Below are positions 26,028 through 34,330 of a stretch of 64,000 nucleotides of DNA, one piece after another (positions within the stretch are counted from its first letter, which is position 1; the number at the start of each line of letters is the position of its first letter). A model generated the notes under the pieces. That model had not been told where the DNA came from. It did not search any database and saw nothing but the letters and a program-made list of their open reading frames with translations. Location of the stretch: contig NZ_JALKAP010000002.1 in assembly GCF_023016045.1 (NCBI RefSeq), forward strand, positions 248,001 through 312,000, written 5' to 3'. A program made the translations under genes and the position numbers. Source of the DNA: Marinobacter sp. S6332. GTDB lineage: Bacteria > Pseudomonadota > Gammaproteobacteria > Pseudomonadales > Oleiphilaceae.

Positions 26028-27032
26028 ATGACAACTTTAAATGCACACGTTAACCAAATTTCCTCCGTGGACGTGCTTGCCCCTATCTACAAGGCAAGCG
26101 GCGACCCATTGCGGCTGGAAGTACTGCGTGTGCTGCGTCGCGACACGTTTGGCGTGCTGGAATTGAGCCAACTATTCGATATGCGTCAGTCTGGCATGAG
26201 CCACCATTTAAAAGTGATGCACAAGGCAGGTCTGGTAGAACCACAGCGTGAGGGCAACGCCATTTTTTACCGCCGCCCGCTGCACTTGGATAACGAAAAG
26301 CCAACAGATCTGACCATTCGCCAAATTTTTGAAGCGGTAGACAGCGCGCCCCTGCCAGCGCACTTGCAGGATAAGATCGAAGCCATCCGTAACCAACGGG
26401 CTGATCAGTCACAGGCGTTCTTCTCCCGGCACTCAGAGCAGTTCCGGGAGCAACAAGAGTTGATTGCTGCCTTTGATTTGTACGCTACCCCCGTAGCGGA
26501 CATGATTCGCAAGCGCACGCGCAAAACACTGTGGCAAACGGCACTGGAAATCGGCCCGGGTGAAGGTGGTTTTCTACCGGTATTGTCCGAGCTGTCCGAA
26601 CACGTTGTGGCGTTGGATAACAGCCGCGACATGCTCGCCAAGGCAACGCGCACCTGCATTGATGAGCGCTTAAACAACATCGATTTGATCGAAGGTGTAA
26701 CCGACACCCTGCTGGCCCGGGGCGATGCATTTGACCTCGTGGTAGCCAACATGGTGCTGCATCACGTACCCAGCCCGGCCGATATCTTTCTCGACGCCGC
26801 CGCGCTGATGAACAACGGCGGCTGCCTAATGGTCAGCGACCTGTGCAGGCATGATCAAAATTGGGCAAAAGAGAATTGCGGCGATTTATGGCTGGGCTTC
26901 GAGCCGGAAGAACTCACCGCTTGGGCCGCAGCGGCAGGCTTAAAGGCTGGTGAGCAGCTGTTTATCGGATTGCGGAATGGTTTCCAAATTCAAGTGAGAG
27001 AGTTCTGGAAAACCCAACTGCCACTGAGATAG
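26028..27032 (+). CDS. sahR: SahR-type ArsR family regulator fused to a methyltransferase-like domain
   Basis: 334 residues. The N-terminal winged helix (about residues 16-85, SGDPLRLEVLRVLRRD and MRQSGMSHHLKVMHKAGLV) is ArsR-like but lacks the metal-binding cysteines of ArsR/SmtB. The C-terminal part (about 165-310) is a Rossmann methyltransferase fold with ALEIGPGEGGFLPVLSEL. Such fusions next to metK and ahcY are the SahR group, which represses methionine-cycle genes and releases DNA when S-adenosylhomocysteine binds the C-terminal domain. The ATG at 26028 is preferred to an upstream TTG. The ribosome site is weak, as expected for a low-level regulator. Matching palindromes precede this gene and metK. 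Confidence 0.85.
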   Translation: MTTLNAHVNQISSVDVLAPIYKASGDPLRLEVLRVLRRDTFGVLELSQLFDMRQSGMSHHLKVMHKAGLVEPQREGNAIFYRRPLHLDNEKPTDLTIRQIFEAVDSAPLPAHLQDKIEAIRNQRADQSQAFFSRHSEQFREQQELIAAFDLYATPVADMIRKRTRKTLWQTALEIGPGEGGFLPVLSELSEHVVALDNSRDMLAKATRTCIDERLNNIDLIEGVTDTLLARGDAFDLVVANMVLHHVPSPADIFLDAAALMNNGGCLMVSDLCRHDQNWAKENCGDLWLGFEPEELTAWAAAAGLKAGEQLFIGLRNGFQIQVREFWKTQLPLR

Positions 27033-27086
27033 CCAATCTTTCATCACATTTTTCATTAGAACCAGATATTCCGTGCCTTCACGGGG

Positions 27087-27129
27087 AATATCAAAAAACT
27101 TTGATATTGGCGTAGGTAGTAATACCTAC
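27087..27129. promoter_or_regulatory. SahR-type operator and adjacent dyad upstream of metK
   Basis: Perfect dyad AATATCAAA / TTTGATATT with centre AAAC at 27087-27108, the same core as the site before sahR. Directly after it lies a second unrelated dyad, GTAGGTA / TACCTAC with a four-base loop (27112-27129). The metK start is at 27222. I infer SahR repression of the metK-ahcY-metF run. The role of the second dyad is unknown. No SAM or SAH riboswitch fold was recognised in the 190-base leader. Confidence 0.75.
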
Positions 27130-27221
27130 ACACGCCAAACCGAAACAAATAATGACGTCGGCGCCTGCTGCAAAACTCAGCCGCCGGCAAGATTTCAAAA
27201 CGCTCACAAAGGAGCAAACCT

Positions 27222-28412
27222 ATGTCTGACTACAGCATCTTCACTTCCGAATCGGTCTCTGAAGGCCACCCGGACAAACTCGCCGACCAAATCTCCGATG
27301 CGGTTCTGGATTCTATCCTTATAGAAGACCCCCATGCCCGCGTAGCTTGCGAGACCATGGTAAAAACCGGCGTTGCCATCGTAGGCGGTGAAATCACCAC
27401 CAGCGCCTGGGTAGACTTGGAAGATCTGGTTCGCGGCGTAATCAAAGACATCGGCTACACCTCCTCAGACGTAGGCTTCGACGCAGACACCTGCGGCATC
27501 ATCAATATCATCGGCAAACAGTCCGTCGACATCGCCCAAGGCGTCGACCGCCAGAAGCCGGAAGACCAGGGCGCGGGCGACCAAGGCCTAATGTTCGGCT
27601 ACGCCAGCAACGAAACCGAAGTACTGATGCCTGCACCCATCACCTTCGCCCACCGTTTGGTAGAGCGCCAGGCCGAAGCCCGCAAAAACGGCATTCTCCC
27701 ATGGCTACGCCCAGACGCGAAAAGTCAGGTAACCTGCCGCTACGAAAACGGCAAAGTTGTCGGAATCGACGCTGTTGTACTCTCAACCCAGCACGACCCC
27801 GACGTTACCCAGGAAGACCTGAAAGAAGCCGTAATGGAGTTGGTTGTAAAAAACGTACTGCCGCCTGAATTGCTACACAAAGGCACCCAGTACCATATCA
27901 ACCCCACCGGCAAATTCGTTATCGGCGGCCCGGTTGGCGACTGCGGCCTGACTGGCCGTAAAATCATCGTAGACACCTACGGCGGCATGGCCCGCCACGG
28001 CGGCGGCGCCTTCTCAGGCAAAGACCCCTCAAAAGTCGACCGTTCTGCCGCCTACGCTGGCCGCTACGTTGCCAAAAACATCGTTGCTGCCGGTTTGGCC
28101 GACAAGTGCGAGATTCAGGTGTCCTACGCCATCGGCGTGGCCCAACCAACGTCCATCTCCGTAAACACCTTCGGCACCGGCAAAATCGGCGACGACAAAA
28201 TCATCGAATTGGTTCGCCAGAACTTCGACCTGCGCCCTTACGCCATCACCAACATGCTCGACCTGCTGCACCCCATGTACCGGGCCACAGCAGCCTACGG
28301 CCACTTCGGCCGCGAGCCGGAAGAAGTAACCGTTGCGGGCAAAACGTTCACCACTTTCCCGTGGGAGAAAACCGACCGTGCAGCTGCTCTTAGAGACGCT
28401 GCTGGTATCTAA
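27222..28412 (+). CDS. metK: S-adenosylmethionine synthetase
   Basis: 396 residues, complete. Makes S-adenosylmethionine from methionine and ATP. Motifs: start [20 protein letters not shown], the signature block [16 protein letters not shown] and the P-loop-like [24 protein letters not shown] lies seven bases before the ATG. First gene of the metK-ahcY-metF run, under a likely SahR operator. A 26-bp inverted repeat separates it from ahcY. Confidence 0.98.
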   Translation: MSDYSIFTSESVSEGHPDKLADQISDAVLDSILIEDPHARVACETMVKTGVAIVGGEITTSAWVDLEDLVRGVIKDIGYTSSDVGFDADTCGIINIIGKQSVDIAQGVDRQKPEDQGAGDQGLMFGYASNETEVLMPAPITFAHRLVERQAEARKNGILPWLRPDAKSQVTCRYENGKVVGIDAVVLSTQHDPDVTQEDLKEAVMELVVKNVLPPELLHKGTQYHINPTGKFVIGGPVGDCGLTGRKIIVDTYGGMARHGGGAFSGKDPSKVDRSAAYAGRYVAKNIVAAGLADKCEIQVSYAIGVAQPTSISVNTFGTGKIGDDKIIELVRQNFDLRPYAITNMLDLLHPMYRATAAYGHFGREPEEVTVAGKTFTTFPWEKTDRAAALRDAAGI

Positions 28413-28459
28413 CGGATTTGTTGGCGTATTCAAGATCGCATACGCCAAAACCAGACCGA

Positions 28460-28565
28460 GGTGGTGGGGTCATCCCTCCCCGGAATGTCGTAGGCCATGG
28501 ACGGCCGAAGACAAGCGCACATGGATGTGCTCGTAGCGGTTCCGGGGAGGGATGACCCCACCACC
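28460..28565. repeat. Composite inverted repeat between metK and ahcY
   Basis: Two perfectly complementary 26-base arms (28460-28485 and 28540-28565), each holding GGTGGTGGGGTCATCC or its complement. Between them are two small hairpins, GGCC / GGCC at 28493-28506 and GCACAT / ATGTGC at 28517-28530. The layout (long outer arms, inner hairpins, about 106 bases in total) is the same as in the pgk-fba repeat although the sequences differ. It looks like a dispersed palindromic element that became an intercistronic mRNA structure. Confidence 0.8.
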
Positions 28566-28638
28566 GACATATCGAAATTTAGCAGCACCGAGCCTTACTC
28601 ACGGCTCGGGCCAAAACAGAACCAAACGGAGCACACCA

Positions 28639-30012
28639 ATGAGCAACTTCAACGACTATAAAGTCCGCGATATCAACCTGGCCGATTGGGGCCGCAAAGA
28701 AATCAAAATCGCCGAAGGCGAAATGCCAGCCCTAATAGCACTGCGCGACAAATACAAAGCAGAGCAGCCACTGAAAGGCGCCAACATCATGGGCTGCATC
28801 CACATGACCATCCAAACCGCCGTACTGATCGAAACACTGATCGAACTAGGCGCTGGCGTACGCTGGTCATCGTGCAACATATTCTCCACCCAAGACCAAG
28901 CAGCCGCAGCCATCGCAGCAAAAAATATCCCCGTATTCGCCTGGAAAGGCGAAACCGACGAAGAATACGAATGGTGCCTTGAGCGCACAATCGGTGCCGA
29001 CGTAGAAGGCTGGGAACCCAACATGATTCTGGACGACGGCGGAGATCTGACTGCCCTGCTCCACGAGAAGTACCCGGAAATTCTGGCCAACTGCCACGGT
29101 GTTACCGAAGAGACCACCACTGGCGTACACCGCCTCCAAGAAATGCTGCGCGATGGCACCCTGAAAGTACCAGCCATCAACGTGAACGACGCCGTAACCA
29201 AATCCAAAAACGACAACAAATACGGCTGCCGCCACAGCCTGAACGATGCCATTAAACGCGGCACCGACCACTTGATGTCAGGCAAAAAAGCCCTCGTGAT
29301 CGGCTACGGCGACGTGGGCAAAGGCTCTGCCGCTTCACTGCGCCAAGAAGGCATGATCGTCAAGGTAACCGAAGCTGACCCGATCTGTGCCATGCAGGCC
29401 TGTATGGACGGCTATGAGGTTGTTTCCCCATACATCAACGGCGTGAACACCGGCACCGAGGCTGGCATCGACAAAGCTCTGCTGCAGAACACCGACATTC
29501 TGGTAACCACCACCGGCAACATGAACGTGTGTGATGCGCACATGCTCAAGGCTCTGAAATCCGGCGCAGTTGTGTGCAACATCGGCCACTTCGATAACGA
29601 AATTGATACGGCCTACATGCGCAAGAACTGGGAATGGGACGAAGTTAAGCCTCAGGTTCACGTGATCTACCGCGACAAGGCCGTAAACGACCACCTGATC
29701 CTGCTCTCCGAAGGTCGCCTGGTAAATCTGGGCAACGCAACGGGCCACCCTTCACGCATCATGGACGGCTCTTTTGCTAATCAGGTTCTGGCGCAGATGT
29801 ACCTGTTCGAGCGCAAGTTCGCAGACCTGCCGGAAGAAGCCCGCGCTAAAGGCATCTATGTTCAGGTTCTGCCCAAGAAACTGGACGAAGAAGTTGCCCT
29901 CGCCATGGTTGAAGGCTTTGGTGGCGTCATCACCAAGATGACTCCGGAACAGGCGCAGTACATCGGTGTACCGGTCGAAGGCCCGTACAAGCCAGAAAGC
30001 TACAAGTACTAA
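28639..30012 (+). CDS. ahcY: Adenosylhomocysteinase (S-adenosylhomocysteine hydrolase)
   Basis: 457 residues from the ATG at 28639 (CGGAG upstream). The frame is open further left, but that part crosses the repeat. The NAD-dependent enzyme splits S-adenosylhomocysteine into homocysteine and adenosine, removing the inhibitor of methyltransferases. Motifs: [29 protein letters not shown], the NAD site [20 protein letters not shown] and the C-terminal [19 protein letters not shown], with KPESYKY at the end. Second gene of the methionine-cycle run. metF follows after 12 bases. Confidence 0.97.
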   Translation: MSNFNDYKVRDINLADWGRKEIKIAEGEMPALIALRDKYKAEQPLKGANIMGCIHMTIQTAVLIETLIELGAGVRWSSCNIFSTQDQAAAAIAAKNIPVFAWKGETDEEYEWCLERTIGADVEGWEPNMILDDGGDLTALLHEKYPEILANCHGVTEETTTGVHRLQEMLRDGTLKVPAINVNDAVTKSKNDNKYGCRHSLNDAIKRGTDHLMSGKKALVIGYGDVGKGSAASLRQEGMIVKVTEADPICAMQACMDGYEVVSPYINGVNTGTEAGIDKALLQNTDILVTTTGNMNVCDAHMLKALKSGAVVCNIGHFDNEIDTAYMRKNWEWDEVKPQVHVIYRDKAVNDHLILLSEGRLVNLGNATGHPSRIMDGSFANQVLAQMYLFERKFADLPEEARAKGIYVQVLPKKLDEEVALAMVEGFGGVITKMTPEQAQYIGVPVEGPYKPESYKY

Positions 30013-30024
30013 TCGGATAACAAG

Positions 30025-30894
30025 ATGCAATCCCAGAAACAGTTTAAACGCCGCTTCAGCTTTGAGTTTTTCCCGCCCAAGACCGACTTGGGCAAGGAAA
30101 AACTTCAAACTGTTCGCGACCAACTCGCCGAGGTGAACCCGGATTTTTTCTCGGTCACCTTCGGCGCGGGCGGTTCCACCCGGGACCGCACCATTGAAAC
30201 CGTGCTCAACTTGCACAAGCAGGGCATTTCAACAGCACCTCACCTCTCCTGCGTCGGTGGTACGCGGGCAGAAATTGCGGAACTGCTGGATTTGTATAAA
30301 GAGAACGGCATCAACCGGATCGTCGCCCTTCGGGGTGACATGCCCTCCGGCATGGGCGCATCCGGTGAAATGCGCTACGCCAACGAGTTGGTCGAGTTCA
30401 TTCGTGAACACAGCGGCGATCACTTTAATCTGGAAGTAGCGGCCTATCCGGAGTTTCACCCGCAGGCCCGCAACGCTGAAGAAGATCTGAAAAACTTCGC
30501 CCGCAAGGTGGAGGCTGGCGCTAACAGCGCCATCACCCAATACTTCTTTAACGCAGACAGCTACTTCTACTTCATCGACCGGTTGGAAAAGCTCGGGGTA
30601 ACCATTCCGGTGGTGCCCGGCATTATGCCCATCGTGAATTTTTCCAGTCTGGTGCGTTTCTCTGATATGTGCGGTGCGGAAATACCACGCTGGATTCGCA
30701 AGCAGCTCGAAGCTTACGGTGACGACAGGGAAAGCATCCTCAAGTTCGGTGAGGAAGTGATCACAGATATGTGCGAGAAGCTGTTGAAAGCCGGCGCCCC
30801 GGGGTTGCACTTTTATACCCTGAATCAGGCGGAGCCGAGTATCAGCATTTGGAAAAATCTTGGAATTAGTGAACGGGAGAAGATTGCTTTTTGA
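30025..30894 (+). CDS. metF: 5,10-methylenetetrahydrofolate reductase
   Basis: 289 residues. Flavoenzyme that reduces methylene-THF to methyl-THF, the methyl donor for methionine synthesis. Motifs: start RFSFEFFPPKTDLGKEKL, FSVTFGAGGSTRDRTIETV, APHLSCVGG, RIVALRGDMP and QYFFNADSYFYF, all standard for MetF. It follows ahcY by 12 bases, so homocysteine release and remethylation are coexpressed. The gene ends just before a REP-like doublet. The ribosome site is weak. Confidence 0.96.
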   Translation: MQSQKQFKRRFSFEFFPPKTDLGKEKLQTVRDQLAEVNPDFFSVTFGAGGSTRDRTIETVLNLHKQGISTAPHLSCVGGTRAEIAELLDLYKENGINRIVALRGDMPSGMGASGEMRYANELVEFIREHSGDHFNLEVAAYPEFHPQARNAEEDLKNFARKVEAGANSAITQYFFNADSYFYFIDRLEKLGVTIPVVPGIMPIVNFSSLVRFSDMCGAEIPRWIRKQLEAYGDDRESILKFGEEVITDMCEKLLKAGAPGLHFYTLNQAEPSISIWKNLGISEREKIAF

Positions 30895-30898
30895 GGCA

Positions 30899-31089
30899 TC
30901 CCCCTCTCCCCAACCCCTCTCCCGCGAGGGGAGAGGGGCTAAAAGGCAACTCCCAGCCCGGCTTACTGACTCCCTGTGCCCTAAGCATCGGTCTCCTATG
31001 GAGTGAGAGGGAGCCTGCGATGCAACGGGCGAAGGGAGTACATAGAGCCCCTCTCCCCTCGCGGGAGAGGGGTTGGGGAGAGGGGGTGC
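30899..31089. repeat. Second copy of the facing GC-rich palindromic doublet
   Basis: Left unit 30899-30940 and right unit 31046-31089, in opposite orientation, with CCCCTCTCCC-GCGAG-GGGAGAGGGG cores. The right unit is nearly identical to that at 22695-22737. The spacer between the units (about 105 bases) differs from the other copy. Lies between metF and the ABC transporter operon and may act as a terminator-like structure. The rest of this 360-base gap up to 31254 shows no gene. Confidence 0.8.
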
Positions 31090-31254
31090 TTTCCCCTCCA
31101 AGCATTTGATTTTCGGCGTTCACCTGAGTCATAGTCTAAAGTATATGTGATGCAGTTCCACCAATGCTCCCCGGGGGTCACGGTCACCAACAGTGAACTC
31201 CCGGTTTGCCTTATCGGGTAAACGGAGCCTCAATAAGAAAGAAAAGGAGAAAGC

Positions 31255-32013
31255 ATGAGCACGAAATGGCTGAAAACTCTGGGTACTGGTTTGGCACTTA
31301 CCGTAGCAGCTAGCGCCGTTAGCGCTGAAACCCTGCGCATAGCTACCGACCCCAGCTTTGTTCCATTCGAAATGTTGGACCAAGAAACCGGTGAGATGAT
31401 TGGGTTCGATATGGAGATCATCGCCGAAGTCGCCCAGCGCGCAGGCTTTGACTACAACATCAACACCATGGACTTCAACGGCATCATCCCAGCACTACAG
31501 ACAGGCAACGTGGATATTGCCATTGCTGGTATCACCATCACTGAAGCGCGTGAAAAAATCGTTGATTTCTCCGACCCGTACTACGATTCCGGTCTGCGGA
31601 TTTTGGTTCGCCAAGACAACAACGACGTAACCGAAATCTCTGACCTTGAAGGCCTAAAGGTTGGCTCCAAAATCGGCAGCACCAGTTACGACTTCCTGAA
31701 GAAAAATCTGGATAAAAACGACGGTGTAACGCCTTATCCAGGCAGCTCAGATATGTACATGGCGCTGATGTCTCGCTCAGTAGATGCCGTGTTCTACGAC
31801 TCCCCTAACGTGGGCTACTTTGCACGCACCAAGGGTGAAGGCAAAGTTAAAACTGTTGGCAAGCTATACGAAGGCCAGCAGTACGGCATCGCACTAAAGA
31901 ACGGCAGTGAGTGGGTTGACGAGGTTAACGAAGCCCTCGCTGAAATGAAAGAAGACGGTACCTACAAGAACATCTACGAAAAGTGGTTCGGCCCGCTGCC
32001 TGAAGGCAAGTAA
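31255..32013 (+). CDS. Polar amino acid ABC transporter, periplasmic binding protein
   Basis: 252 residues with a signal peptide (GTGLALTVAASAVSA, cut at about residue 24). The mature start ETLRIATDPSFVPFEMLDQ, the block NTMDFNGIIPALQTGNVDIA and the end YKNIYEKWFGPLP are the signature of family 3 binding proteins (GlnH/HisJ type). It captures a polar amino acid, most likely glutamine or glutamate, for the permease and ATPase encoded next. Specificity cannot be set from sequence alone. AGGAG precedes the ATG. A hairpin follows before the permease gene, as is common for highly expressed binding proteins. Confidence 0.92.
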   Translation: MSTKWLKTLGTGLALTVAASAVSAETLRIATDPSFVPFEMLDQETGEMIGFDMEIIAEVAQRAGFDYNINTMDFNGIIPALQTGNVDIAIAGITITEAREKIVDFSDPYYDSGLRILVRQDNNDVTEISDLEGLKVGSKIGSTSYDFLKKNLDKNDGVTPYPGSSDMYMALMSRSVDAVFYDSPNVGYFARTKGEGKVKTVGKLYEGQQYGIALKNGSEWVDEVNEALAEMKEDGTYKNIYEKWFGPLPEGK

Positions 32014-32048
32014 AGGCTGAAGGGCCGCGAGGCCTATTCCTATCATAG

Positions 32049-32074
32049 CGCCGGGAGCCAATTAAGCCCCGGCG
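32049..32074 (+). other. Intercistronic hairpin between binding protein and permease genes
   Basis: Perfect 7-bp stem CGCCGGG / CCCGGCG with a 12-base loop, no T-run after it. Such hairpins after ABC binding-protein genes usually protect the upstream mRNA and lower permease expression. That role is inferred here. Confidence 0.6.
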
Positions 32075-32107
32075 ACTTCTGACGCTAACCCTGCGGAGAC
32101 GCACACT

Positions 32108-32779
32108 GTGGATTCCCAGTTCCAATTTGACTGGCAGGCAGCCATAGATTCCATCCCTTTTCTGATTAAAGGGATACCCTACACTCTAATGATTTCTTTT
32201 GGCGGCCTGATGATCGGCTTTGCCTTGGGCATCTTATTTGGCTTGCTGAGCATTAACAAAAAGTGGTTTCTGAGATGGCCCGCAACGGCCTATATCGAAA
32301 TCTTTCGTGGCACCCCTATTCTTGTTCAGGTTTTGTTTATCTTCTACGGTTTGCCGGATTTGATCGGTGGCCCTATTGACCCCCTAACCGCGGGTATTGC
32401 CGCAATTGCACTTAACTCGGGCGCATACATTTCCGAAGTGGTTCGCGGTGGCGTTCAGTCCATCGACAAAGGCCAATCGGAAGCCGGGCTTTCTCTGGGC
32501 TTGTCTCGCACTCAAACATTCTGGTCTATCATCTGGCCGCAAGCCTTCCGGCGTATGATTCCGCCACTTGGCAACCAAGCCATCGTCAGCATCAAGGACA
32601 CTTCGCTGTTCTCGGTTATTGGTGTGGGCGAACTTGTTCGCCAGGGTCAGGTTTATATTGCCAGTACCTTCACCGCCTTTGAGGTGTATTTCGTGGTCGC
32701 GATTATGTATCTGGCCATCACCCTCTCACTGTCCCTGATTCTCCGCCTGATTGAACGGCGCGGACTGGCCTCTGTCTGA
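32108..32779 (+). CDS. Polar amino acid ABC transporter permease
   Basis: 223-residue inner membrane protein with about five helices. It contains YIEIFRGTPILVQVLFIFYG and the EAA loop EAGLSLGLSRTQTFWSIIWP, then QAFRRMIPPLGNQAI, all typical of the HisM/GlnP family. It forms the membrane channel of the importer, probably as a homodimer because only one permease gene is present. The start is a GTG with GGAG upstream. The ATPase gene follows by 13 bases. Confidence 0.92.
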   Translation: MDSQFQFDWQAAIDSIPFLIKGIPYTLMISFGGLMIGFALGILFGLLSINKKWFLRWPATAYIEIFRGTPILVQVLFIFYGLPDLIGGPIDPLTAGIAAIALNSGAYISEVVRGGVQSIDKGQSEAGLSLGLSRTQTFWSIIWPQAFRRMIPPLGNQAIVSIKDTSLFSVIGVGELVRQGQVYIASTFTAFEVYFVVAIMYLAITLSLSLILRLIERRGLASV

Positions 32780-32792
32780 AGGAACCTGATAC

Positions 32793-33539
32793 ATGACTCA
32801 TATCGTACAAATGAAGGGCATGAACAAGTACTTCGGCAAATTGCATGTCCTTAAAGATATCGACTTATCTGTAGAACAGGGCGAAGTGGTGGTCATTATC
32901 GGCGCCAGTGGCTCCGGCAAATCCACCTTGATTCGCTGTGTGAACGGTTTGGAAGAATTCGAATCCGGCCACTTGGAAGTTGAAGGTCAAAAGCTTGCGC
33001 CAAAGGGCGGAAACCAAGAAGCCCTTTCGAACATTCGCAAAGAAGTAGGCATGGTATTCCAGCAATTCAATCTGTTCCCTCACCTTACGGTGAAGAAGAA
33101 CATCATGCTGGCGCCCCAGAAAGTCAAAAACACGCCACAGACGGTGGCTAACGCGACAGCAGAGCGCCTCTTGGAACGGGTAGGCATTGGCAGCCAAGCC
33201 GACAAATACCCCACCCATCTCTCCGGCGGCCAGCAACAACGGGTAGCCATTGCCCGGGCTCTGGCCATGGAACCGCGCTTGATGCTGTTCGATGAGCCCA
33301 CTTCAGCACTGGACCCTGAAATGATCGGCGAAGTGCTCGATGTGATGCGGGAACTGGCAAGGGAAGGCATGACCATGATGGTGGTCACCCACGAAATGGG
33401 CTTTGCCCGAGAAGTGGCCGACCGAGTGATCTACATTCACGAAGGTCAGATTGTGGAGCAAGGCAAACCAGACGACGTGTTCGACAACCCTCAGAATGAG
33501 CGCACTCAGGCGTTTCTCTCACGGGTATTAGCGCACTGA
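32793..33539 (+). CDS. Polar amino acid ABC transporter ATP-binding protein (GlnQ-like)
   Basis: 248 residues. Walker [10 protein letters not shown], the Q-loop [11 protein letters not shown], signature [17 protein letters not shown], Walker [15 protein letters not shown] and switch histidine VVTHEMGF are all intact. The family match is GlnQ/HisP. It powers uptake by the adjacent permease. Last gene of the operon. It is followed by a strong hairpin that also faces the convergent DUF2505 gene. Confidence 0.94.
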   Translation: MTHIVQMKGMNKYFGKLHVLKDIDLSVEQGEVVVIIGASGSGKSTLIRCVNGLEEFESGHLEVEGQKLAPKGGNQEALSNIRKEVGMVFQQFNLFPHLTVKKNIMLAPQKVKNTPQTVANATAERLLERVGIGSQADKYPTHLSGGQQQRVAIARALAMEPRLMLFDEPTSALDPEMIGEVLDVMRELAREGMTMMVVTHEMGFAREVADRVIYIHEGQIVEQGKPDDVFDNPQNERTQAFLSRVLAH

Positions 33540-33570
33540 TTTGCATATATTTTTCCCCAAAGCCAAAACC

Positions 33571-33600
33571 AATTAAGCCCTCGCAAACGAGGGCTTAATT
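33571..33600. terminator. Bidirectional terminator hairpin
   Basis: Perfect 13-bp stem AATTAAGCCCTCG / CGAGGGCTTAATT with loop CAAA, 31 bases after the ABC ATPase stop and 59 bases before the stop of the convergent gene. The T- and A-rich stem ends supply the usual tract in both directions. Confidence 0.8.
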
Positions 33601-33659
33601 GTGAATATCCAGATGAAAACGAGCTAGCTACAGGTGAGTCAGAATCTTCAATAGGCGCA

Positions 33660-34148
33660 TCATAGCAACCGAAGAATAGTCTCGTACTCACGCTCGATTT
33701 TAGCGTGGGAGTCCTCAGCTAAAAACGCCGCGATCTTTTTGCCCATCAGTGGCACGTCGCATCGCACATTCAAAGTCACATGATTAGTGCAGGCTTTTTC
33801 GGTGCCCTCCAGTTTCATCATACCTTTGATCTTGGCGGGCACGCCTTCAATGTGTACACGAAACTCGCAGTGCCATTCGCCGTCACTCTTGCGAAACCAG
33901 TGCTCTTCCTGCCGGACCTTGTTCCACTCACGATGAAAGTGCGAGAGCATACCCGGCACCTCTGCAGACGTTGTCATCTGCCGTTCAACCACTAGCTTTG
34001 CAGAGGCATCGTCCTTTTCCAACTCTGCCACGCGCACATTCCGAGAGCCCAAAAGCTCATTTTTTTCAAGGATGTGGTCTTTGTCGAAGAAGGCTCCAAG
34101 TACTCGCCCAATGCCAGCCTGATATGGGTGGGTCAGTTGAAGTTCCAT
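33660..34148 (-). CDS. DUF2505 family protein (START/Bet v 1-like fold)
   Basis: 162 residues from the ATG at 34148 (AGAGG upstream). The frame is open for 20 further codons but they lack family similarity. The pattern MELQLTHPYQAGIGRVLGAF, then VERQMTTSAEVPGML and EWHCEFRVHIEGVPAKIKG and the end HAKIEREYETILRLL, is that of DUF2505. It has a predicted hydrophobic ligand pocket of the polyketide cyclase/START type. No enzyme activity is established. It is a single cytoplasmic gene between convergent and divergent neighbours. Confidence 0.78.
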   Translation of the reverse strand: MELQLTHPYQAGIGRVLGAFFDKDHILEKNELLGSRNVRVAELEKDDASAKLVVERQMTTSAEVPGMLSHFHREWNKVRQEEHWFRKSDGEWHCEFRVHIEGVPAKIKGMMKLEGTEKACTNHVTLNVRCDVPLMGKKIAAFLAEDSHAKIEREYETILRLL

Positions 34149-34330
34149 AGTAAACAAGCCTCTATTTATTGATACTGGAATTGTCGATGTAGAGCCAGTT
34201 GCGCGCATTGGCCTGCCTGTCGATACCCATTGGCACAGTAGTCAGTCGGCGCTGTTAACTGTATTATCGCCCAAGGTTAACAGCCGTCACTTTACTTCAT
34301 CAGAACCATCGCTTTATCGGAGAACTTTCT

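Noticed and set aside
27033..27221. SAM or SAH riboswitch before metK
   Set aside because: No conserved riboswitch core was seen. A protein-type palindrome explains the leader better.
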